Source: Phil1 sp964546125 (GTDB lineage: Bacteria; Bacillota; Clostridia; Christensenellales; CAG-138). Taken from it: a stretch of 19,474 nucleotides of DNA. Made by a program: the position numbers and the translations under genes. The stretch spans positions 1 through 19,474 of the forward strand of contig CAZJIS010000030.1 in assembly GCA_964546125.1 (NCBI GenBank). Direction: 5' to 3'. The notes below the pieces were generated by a model. The model searched no databases, was not told where the DNA came from, and saw only the letters and a list, made by a program, of their open reading frames with translations. Below, piece by piece: positions 14,799-19,474 of the stretch. Numbering within the stretch: the stretch's first letter is position 1; the number at the start of each line of letters is the position of its first letter.

Positions 14799-14885
14799 AT
14801 GAGGATGCTCAAGGGCCTCGCGCTGTTTGCCGCTGTCGTCAACGTGCTGCTGCTGCTTTGGCTTTGGGCGTGCAAAATGCGCTAA
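14799..14885 (+). CDS. 28-residue single-helix membrane peptide
   Basis: A short ORF with its own promoter and GGGGGG ribosome-binding site (14783-14789 region), nine bases upstream of the ATG. The peptide begins MRMLKGLALFAAVV, continues through a leucine- and tryptophan-rich core (VNVLLLLWLWA) and ends CKMR. It thus has one membrane-spanning stretch between basic ends, typical of small bacterial membrane proteins. No family is recognised. It lies in the gap between the divergent uvrC gene and the convergent YtxC-like gene, whose stop is only eight bases away. Coding status is supported by signals, not by homology. Confidence 0.5.
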   Translation: MRMLKGLALFAAVVNVLLLLWLWACKMR

Positions 14886-14893
14886 GGCATTTT

Positions 14894-15631
14894 TTACCGA
14901 AACAGCCTCACCCTTTCGCGAAAGACCCTGCTCACCACCTCGCACAGCAGCGTGCCGCGCCCGCAGGAGAGATCGTAGACGATGATCTCCTCCGGCGCGA
15001 GGCCGAGCAGAATGCTGATGAGGCCCTCGCGGCCGGTGTTGTCGCAGTTGATGCGCGCGCCGCCCGCGCCCGTGAGCGTGCAGCTCCCATCCGCGTTGAG
15101 CACGAGGCACACTTCCTTTGTGCGCGGCTGCTGCATGCGCGCGAAGGAGGCGAGCGTCGCCATCAGCTCGAGGTAATCCCCGCGCAAAATCAGCGTGTCG
15201 GCGGCCTTGCATGCGGCCGCCGCGAACAGCGCCGAAAGTTCGCGCAGGCGGAAGTGCATGAAGCCCTCGAGGTTGGTTTCCTTTGCGCGCTCCATATGAT
15301 CAATCAGCTTTTCGCGCACGCGTTCATGCGTTTTGGGGCTGAGCGCGCGCTGGGCAAGGCGCTCGGCTTCGGGCAGCACGATGCACTTGTTCGCGGGGGA
15401 AAGCGCAAGCTCCTCCACCGCCCGGGCAATTTCGCGCTGCGCGGCTTCGCCAAGGAGCACGCCGCGCAAGGCGTCCGCGAGGTCAAACGCGTCCGCGGGC
15501 GTTCGAAAGGTCGCCACCGTCCGCCCGGGGGTGCCATGAAGGCTCACGCCGCCCCCGGCGCGCAGCCTTGCGGCAAGCGCCGCCGCGGGGTCAAAATCGT
15601 ATTGCTGCGTGCTGATCACATGTTCTCTCAT
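14894..15631 (-). CDS. YtxC-like putative sporulation protein
   Basis: The 245-residue soluble protein has the family signature ETNLEGFMHFRLREL (118-132). A C-terminal half follows with LATLASF-like helix (MATLASFARMQQPRTKEVCL), LVLNADG and LISILLGLAPEEIIVYDLS, which fits my recollection of the YtxC family of Bacillus and Clostridia. The biochemical function is unknown; the family is annotated as sporulation-related. In B. subtilis ytxC lies just upstream of thrS, and here the thrS gene is again the neighbour, but divergently oriented, which supports the assignment. The ATG has GGGGG seven or so bases upstream. It shares the 400-bp intergenic region with the thrS T-box. No clear sporulation-type promoter was found. 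Confidence 0.78.
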   Translation of the reverse strand: MREHVISTQQYDFDPAAALAARLRAGGGVSLHGTPGRTVATFRTPADAFDLADALRGVLLGEAAQREIARAVEELALSPANKCIVLPEAERLAQRALSPKTHERVREKLIDHMERAKETNLEGFMHFRLRELSALFAAAACKAADTLILRGDYLELMATLASFARMQQPRTKEVCLVLNADGSCTLTGAGGARINCDNTGREGLISILLGLAPEEIIVYDLSCGRGTLLCEVVSRVFRERVRLFR

Positions 15632-15737
15632 GCATGCCCCCAGAATGGTCTTTGATGCAGGATATTCAAAAGTATGCCCGTGCGGGAACCGAAATCGCGG
15701 TGGAAAAGCAAGGAATGCAAATCGCGGCCGCGCCGCC

Positions 15738-15766
15738 TTGACAATGTGCGCGGCTGCGCATATAAT
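15738..15766 (+). promoter_or_regulatory. Promoter of the thrS operon
   Basis: A perfect consensus promoter: TTGACA (15738-15743), 17-bp spacer, TATAAT (15761-15766). The start near 15773 leads into the T-box leader, so control is at the level of termination and not initiation. Confidence 0.9.
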
Positions 15767-15772
15767 TTGAAA

Positions 15773-15990
15773 AGATATTCCTCGCGGGATGATACGGGAA
15801 GAGTACCCCGATGCGAACGTCCGTCAAGAGAGGCGCGCCAAGGCTGCGAGCGCGCCCGGGCAAAAAGGGGGAAAACCGCCCCGTGACCGCGGGCGCGCGG
15901 GCGCGATACAGCCCAACGAGTGGGTCTTCCAATTGAGGTGGAACCGCGGACAATGTTTTGTTCGCCCTCAGCATGCGCTGGGGGCGTTTT
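15773..15990 (+). ncRNA. Threonine T-box riboswitch leader
   Basis: The leader contains the invariant T-box sequence AGGTGGAACCGCGG at 15936-15949, whose TGGA bulge would pair with the tRNA acceptor end. Stem I features are present: GGGAAGAGTA (15796-15805 region), an AGAGAGG distal loop and GGCTGCGAGC. A candidate specifier codon ACC (Thr) lies at 15886-15888 in GTGACCGC. The intrinsic terminator follows: CGCCCTCAGC (15963-15972) pairs with GCTGGGGGCG (15977-15986), then TTTT. Uncharged tRNA-Thr should stabilise the antiterminator and allow thrS transcription. The specifier position is inferred from layout, the rest is direct. Confidence 0.92.
15963..15990 (+). terminator. Regulated terminator of the thrS T-box
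   Basis: A 10-bp stem (one T-G pair) with loop ATGC and four T residues, located 13 bases after the T-box sequence and 37 bases before the thrS start. It is the off state of the riboswitch. Confidence 0.88.
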
Positions 15991-16027
15991 GTGTGGAAAG
16001 AGCAAAGAATTTGGAGGATTGAAAGAT

Positions 16028-17941
16028 ATGATCTGCATCACGTTTCCGGATGGCTCCCAAAGGGAGTTTGAAAAAGGCGTTTCGGCCCTCGACGTGGCCG
16101 GCGCCATCAGCCAGCGGCTCAAAAAAGCGACGCTTGCCTGTGAGATCGACGGCGTGCTTCGCGATGCGTTCGCGCCCATCGAGCACGACTGCGCGCTCAA
16201 GCTTTTGACTTTTGAAGATGAGGGCGGCCGCTGGGCTTACCGCCACACGGCTTCGCACATGCTCGCGCAGGCCGTGCTGCGCCTCTACCCCGACACGAAG
16301 CTTGCAATCGGCCCCGCCATCGAAAACGGCTTCTATTACGATTTCGATACCGAGCACACGTTCACGCCCGAGGACCTTATCCTTATCGAAAAGGAGCTCG
16401 AGAAGATCGAGCGCGAGGCGCTCGCCGTTTCCCGCCTCGAGATGCCGCGCGGGAAGGCCATTGAATTTATGCGCGAGCGCGGCGAAGTTTATAAGGTGGA
16501 GCTTATTGAAGATCTGCCCGAGGACGCTGTGATCAGCTTTTACCGGGAGGGCGAGTTCATCGACCTGTGCGCCGGCCCGCACATCGAAAACACGAACAGG
16601 GTCAAGAACATCAAACTCATGAGCCTCGCGGGCGCCTATTGGCGCGGCAGCGAGAAGAACAAAATGCTCCAGCGCATCTACGGCACGGCGTTCGAGAAAA
16701 GGGCGGACCTCGACGCTTACCTCCAGCGCCTTGAGGAAGCCAAGAAGCGCGACCACCGCAAGCTCGGCCGCGAGCTGGGCCTTTTCATGGTGGCCGACGA
16801 GGGGCCGGGCTTCCCGTTCTTCCTCCCCAAGGGGATGGTTCTCAGGAATACCCTCATCGAATGCTGGCGCGAGGCGCACAAGCGCTATGGCTATGTGGAA
16901 ATTGCAACGCCCATCATTTTGAGCCGCGAGCTTTGGGAGCGCAGCGGCCATTGGGACCACTATAAAAACAACATGTATACGACCGTCATCGACGAGGCGG
17001 ATTATTCGATCAAGCCCATGAACTGCCCCGGCGGCATGCTTGTGTATAAGGCCGAGCCGCACTCCTACCGCGAGCTTCCCTTGCGCATGGCCGAACTCGG
17101 CCTCGTGCACCGGCATGAGCTTTCCGGCGCGCTGCACGGGTTGTTCCGCGTGCGCTGCTTCACGCAGGACGACGCGCATATCTTCATGACCTGGGATCAG
17201 ATGAAGGATGAGATCGTCAGCACGGTGAAGCTTTTTGACGAGATGTACTGCCTGTTTGGCCTCAAGTATAAGATCGAGCTTTCCACCATGCCCGAAAACC
17301 ACATGGGCGAAAAGGAAGTTTGGGATTTTGCGACGGAAACGCTCAAAATCGCCATCACCGAAGCCGGCAAACCCTATGAGATCAACGAGGGCGACGGCGC
17401 GTTTTACGGCCCGAAACTCGACTTCCACCTCGAGGATTCCCTCGGCCGCACATGGCAGTGCGGCACGATCCAGCTCGACATGCAGATGCCCGAGCGCTTC
17501 GAACTCGAGTATACGGGCGCCGATGGAGAGAAGCACCGCCCGGTGATGGTGCATCGCGCGCTGTTCGGCTCGCTCGAGCGCTTCATCGGCGTAATTACGG
17601 AGCATTTCGGCGGCGCGTTCCCCACATGGCTCGCGCCGGTGCAGGTCAAGGTCATGGCGATGACGGACCGCACGCGCGAGGCTGCCGAGGAAGTTTCGCG
17701 CGAGCTTGAAAGCCGCGGCGTTCGCGTGGAGCGCGATATGCGCAACGAGAAGATCGGCTTCAAGATCCGCGAAGCGCAGATGCAAAAGATCCCCTATATG
17801 CTCATCATCGGGGATAAGGAAGTTGAAAACGGCGTGGTGGCCGTGCGTTCGAGGAAGGGCGGCGACCTCGGCACGATGCCGCTTGCGGAATTTGCGCGGC
17901 GCATCGGCGAAGAAATCGCCGCAAGGGCGCTCGACGCGTAA
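16028..17941 (+). CDS. thrS: Threonyl-tRNA synthetase
   Basis: The 637-residue class II synthetase charges tRNA-Thr. Domains in order: TGS (about 1-62); the editing domain with HTASH (His73, His77) and CAGPH (Cys181, His185), which removes mischarged serine; the catalytic core with MNCPGG (331-336), FRVRCFTQDDAHIF (373-386) and VHRALFGSLERF (508-519), where Cys333, His384 and His509 are the zinc ligands; and the anticodon-binding domain (about 535-637). The ATG at 16028 has GGAGG ten bases upstream. A longer frame would read through the T-box terminator and is rejected. First gene of an operon with a DUF1292 protein and an LD-carboxypeptidase, controlled by the upstream T-box. Confidence 0.98.
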   Translation: MICITFPDGSQREFEKGVSALDVAGAISQRLKKATLACEIDGVLRDAFAPIEHDCALKLLTFEDEGGRWAYRHTASHMLAQAVLRLYPDTKLAIGPAIENGFYYDFDTEHTFTPEDLILIEKELEKIEREALAVSRLEMPRGKAIEFMRERGEVYKVELIEDLPEDAVISFYREGEFIDLCAGPHIENTNRVKNIKLMSLAGAYWRGSEKNKMLQRIYGTAFEKRADLDAYLQRLEEAKKRDHRKLGRELGLFMVADEGPGFPFFLPKGMVLRNTLIECWREAHKRYGYVEIATPIILSRELWERSGHWDHYKNNMYTTVIDEADYSIKPMNCPGGMLVYKAEPHSYRELPLRMAELGLVHRHELSGALHGLFRVRCFTQDDAHIFMTWDQMKDEIVSTVKLFDEMYCLFGLKYKIELSTMPENHMGEKEVWDFATETLKIAITEAGKPYEINEGDGAFYGPKLDFHLEDSLGRTWQCGTIQLDMQMPERFELEYTGADGEKHRPVMVHRALFGSLERFIGVITEHFGGAFPTWLAPVQVKVMAMTDRTREAAEEVSRELESRGVRVERDMRNEKIGFKIREAQMQKIPYMLIIGDKEVENGVVAVRSRKGGDLGTMPLAEFARRIGEEIAARALDA

Positions 17942-17955
17942 GGGAGGATGTTTTT

Positions 17956-18255
17956 ATGGCTGCGATCAATGAGGCGAATGGGGATATCATCGTGCTGCTC
18001 GACGACAGCGGCGAACAGGCGCGCTTCGAGCACGTTTTGACATTTCTCTACGAGGGCGCGCGCTATGTGGCGCTCGTCCCCGAGGAGGAGGCCGAGGGCG
18101 ACGAGGCGGAGGTCGTGATCCTGCGCATCGAAGAGAAAAACGGCGAGGACGTTTATGTTTCGATCGATAACGAAGTGCTGCTCGACGAAGTGTTCAACGA
18201 GTTCCTCGATTTGATGGAGGAGCTTGAAAACGGCGAGGGGGATGCGGAGGAATGA
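17956..18255 (+). CDS. DUF1292 domain protein
   Basis: The 99-residue acidic protein matches the DUF1292 family of Bacillota: FEHVLTFLYEGARYVALVP (24-42), an acidic insert (EEEAEGDEAE), then VVILRIEEKNGEDVYVSI and a leucine-rich C-terminal helix (LLDEVFNEFLDLMEELE). The family is small, cytoplasmic and of unknown function. GGGAGG lies about ten bases before the ATG. The gene starts 14 bases after thrS and its stop overlaps the next ATG, so it is co-translated with the LD-carboxypeptidase. Confidence 0.88.
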   Translation: MAAINEANGDIIVLLDDSGEQARFEHVLTFLYEGARYVALVPEEEAEGDEAEVVILRIEEKNGEDVYVSIDNEVLLDEVFNEFLDLMEELENGEGDAEE

Positions 18256-19172
18256 GCGCGCAGCCGCTTTTGCGCCCGGTGCTCTTCCCCGGCGCGCGCG
18301 TGGCGATCCTTGGCCCGTCGAGCCCCATCGGCGAGGGCGGAGCGGAAAAATGCGTGCGCGCGGCCGAGTCGTTCGGCCTCGTGCCGGTCGTGTATGAAAG
18401 CGTGCGCCAAAGCCGCAAGTATTTGAGCGGGCCGGACGCGCTGCGCGCCGCCGACCTCAACGCCGCGTTTGCGGACCCGGATATCGACGGCATTTGGCCC
18501 GCGCGCGGCGGCTATGGCGCCAACCGCCTGCTGCCGCTGATCGATTTCGACTTAATCCGAAAGAACCCGAAATTTTTCGGGGGCTACAGCGATATTACGG
18601 CGCTGCTCACGGCCATCACCCAAACTTGCGGGTTTGTGACCTATCACTGCATCATGGCGGGCGGGGACGCGTTTGAAAAGGAGGATGCGTTCTCCCTTGC
18701 GCAATTGCGCGCGCTGTTTTTTAGGCAAAAGGCGGATTACAGGAACCCTGAGGGGCGCTTGTTGGGCAAGCTCAACGGCGGCCGCGCCGAGGGCAGGCTC
18801 TGCGGCGGGAACCTCTCGCTGCTCGCGGCGTCCCTGGGCACGCCCTGGGAGATCGATACGCGCGGGAAAATCCTTTTTATCGAGGATGTCAACGAGCAGC
18901 CCTACCGCGTGGACGCGTTCCTCACCCAGCTTCGCAACGCCGGCAAATTCGAGGATTGCGCGGGCGTTCTCATCGGCCAGTTCACCGATTGCGAGGCGAA
19001 AAATCCGGAAGCGTCGCTGACCCTCGACGAGGTGTTTTCGGACCTCATCGCGCCTTCGGGCAAGCCCACCCTCACCAACGTCGCGTGCGGCCACTGCCTG
19101 CCAAGCCTCGGCCTCCCGATGGGCGCAGCGTTTTATTTGGACGCAGACGAGGGCGCGTTCGGTGAAATTTAA
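18252..19172 (+). CDS. LD-carboxypeptidase (peptidase family S66)
   Basis: The 306-residue enzyme resembles muramoyl-tetrapeptide carboxypeptidases, which remove the terminal D-alanine from recycled murein tetrapeptides. The catalytic triad can be placed: Ser113 in GGYSDIT, Glu211 in FIEDVNEQPYR and His281 in ACGHCLP. The PARGGYGANRLLPLID stretch (83-98) is also typical. No signal peptide is visible, which agrees with a cytoplasmic role in peptidoglycan recycling. Some S66 members cleave unrelated substrates such as microcin C-type compounds, so the substrate is not certain. The ATG overlaps the DUF1292 stop by four bases (ATGA). It is the last gene before a weak terminator and the rpsB promoter. 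Confidence 0.9.
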   Translation: MSAQPLLRPVLFPGARVAILGPSSPIGEGGAEKCVRAAESFGLVPVVYESVRQSRKYLSGPDALRAADLNAAFADPDIDGIWPARGGYGANRLLPLIDFDLIRKNPKFFGGYSDITALLTAITQTCGFVTYHCIMAGGDAFEKEDAFSLAQLRALFFRQKADYRNPEGRLLGKLNGGRAEGRLCGGNLSLLAASLGTPWEIDTRGKILFIEDVNEQPYRVDAFLTQLRNAGKFEDCAGVLIGQFTDCEAKNPEASLTLDEVFSDLIAPSGKPTLTNVACGHCLPSLGLPMGAAFYLDADEGAFGEI

Positions 19173-19193
19173 GCTGAAAACAGCGTGTTTTTT
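19173..19193 (+). terminator. Weak terminator after the LD-carboxypeptidase gene
   Basis: GCTG-AAAA-CAGC directly after the stop codon, then GTG and six T residues. The stem is only four pairs, so read-through into rpsB is possible. Confidence 0.35.
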
Positions 19194-19195
19194 CC

Positions 19196-19225
19196 TTGCC
19201 AAGAGGCAAAATACCGTGGTATAAT
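19196..19225 (+). promoter_or_regulatory. Promoter of rpsB
   Basis: TTGCCA (19196-19201), 18-bp spacer and perfect TATAAT (19220-19225) preceded by TGG (extended -10). The predicted start near 19232 gives a leader of about 134 bases. Confidence 0.82.
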
Positions 19226-19231
19226 CCATTT

Positions 19232-19365
19232 TGGTGCATCGGCCGTGGAAGCCGACCGCCCGCGTAAAATTCAACTACGCACCCGCGCGGACTTCGGGGC
19301 TCGTGCTCAAATGAGCTTCCTCGAAGGATGAGGCGCGGGGTGGAAAAAAACGAGGAGGTTTTTTT
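19232..19365 (+). promoter_or_regulatory. Structured rpsB mRNA leader, possible autoregulatory element
   Basis: A first hairpin pairs 19239-19243 with 19251-19255. A long nested stem follows: 19282-19288 with 19333-19339 (seven pairs), 19292-19296 with 19322-19326 (five pairs) and 19305-19308 with 19313-19316 (four pairs, loop AAAT). It ends 12 bases before GAGGAGG (19352-19358). Ribosomal protein leaders often bind their own product; binding by S2 is inferred, and I do not match it to a named RNA family. Confidence 0.5.
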
Positions 19366-19474
19366 ATGTCAGTCATTTCCATGAAACAGCTCTTGGAGGC
19401 CGGCGTTCACTTCGGCCACCAGACCCGCCGCTGGAACCCGAAGATGAAGGAATACATCTTCACCGAGCGCAACG
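19366..19474 (+). CDS. rpsB: 30S ribosomal protein S2 (5' end only)
   Basis: The first 36 codons are present; the rest lies beyond the right edge. MSVISMKQLLEAGVHFGHQT followed by RRWNPKMKEYIF is the conserved N-terminus of bacterial S2, a protein of the small ribosomal subunit needed for late assembly and for S1 binding. The start is fixed by GAGGAGG seven bases upstream. In most bacteria rpsB is followed by tsf, which would lie outside the window. It has its own strong promoter and a folded leader. Confidence 0.97.
   Translation, partial: MSVISMKQLLEAGVHFGHQTRRWNPKMKEYIFTERN

Noticed and set aside
15655..15720. Forespore-type promoter (CATACT, minus strand) upstream of the YtxC-like gene
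   Set aside because: The -10-like CATACT is present but no matching -35 element was found at 17-19 bp.
15920..16027. 36-residue N-terminal extension of thrS
   Set aside because: It would translate the T-box sequence and terminator, and the TGS domain begins at the 16028 ATG.
15968..17785. A 605-codon open frame antisense to thrS, and similar long antisense frames at 488-1441 and 5739-7343
   Set aside because: In GC-rich DNA the antisense frame of a real gene is often open. These lack ribosome-binding sites and family motifs, and the opposite strand holds certain genes.
1..19474. CRISPR array, prophage, transposon or toxin-antitoxin pair
   Set aside because: No regularly spaced repeats, integrase or transposase motifs, or paired small toxin-like ORFs were seen on either strand.

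Overview
The window looks like a GC-rich chromosomal segment from a member of the Bacillota, most likely class Clostridia and probably a metagenome assembly. The evidence is the gene families: a GGGtGRT/NifU-like pair, HPr kinase, a DUF1292 protein, a YtxC-type sporulation protein, a Thr T-box in front of thrS, Gram-positive style Shine-Dalgarno sites and consensus housekeeping promoters. A rank below class cannot be read from the sequence. No phage, insertion sequence, CRISPR array, defence system, tRNA or rRNA was found. The content is mostly housekeeping, with some notable expression signals and small genes.

Layout. 1-1396 (minus): a NifU-like Fe-S scaffold gene and a GGGtGRT gene that runs off the left edge. 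They are divergent from a WYL-domain regulator (1608-2612), which has a translationally coupled 15-codon leader ORF. 2611-2771 is a cluster of hairpins. 2779-7313 (minus) is a polyamine uptake operon, XRE-cupin regulator then potA-potB-potC-potD. Its strong promoter lies between two inverted copies of a 15-bp operator. 7465-8493 (minus) is a GT2-GtrA fusion, divergent from a membrane-anchored phosphodiester glycosidase and a small two-helix membrane protein. That small gene is interrupted by a 100-N scaffold gap with identical 55-bp flanks, which looks like an assembly artefact. A bidirectional terminator at 10066-10090 separates it from the uvrC-HAD-hprK-ROK operon (minus, 10117-14662), whose first gene appears to be leaderless.

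Further right, a 28-codon membrane mini-gene (14799-14885) faces the YtxC-like gene (14894-15631, minus). Then come a consensus promoter, a threonine T-box and the thrS-DUF1292-LD-carboxypeptidase operon (16028-19172). The window ends in the first 36 codons of rpsB, preceded by a promoter and a strongly folded leader.

How the parts work together. The XRE-cupin protein probably controls polyamine import. HprK and the ROK kinase point to carbon catabolite control and sugar phosphorylation. The T-box ties thrS transcription to the charging of tRNA-Thr. I did not find a convincing undescribed multi-gene system. The best leads are regulatory architectures, two very small ORFs, a PotD with an unusual membrane anchor, and the repairable assembly gap.
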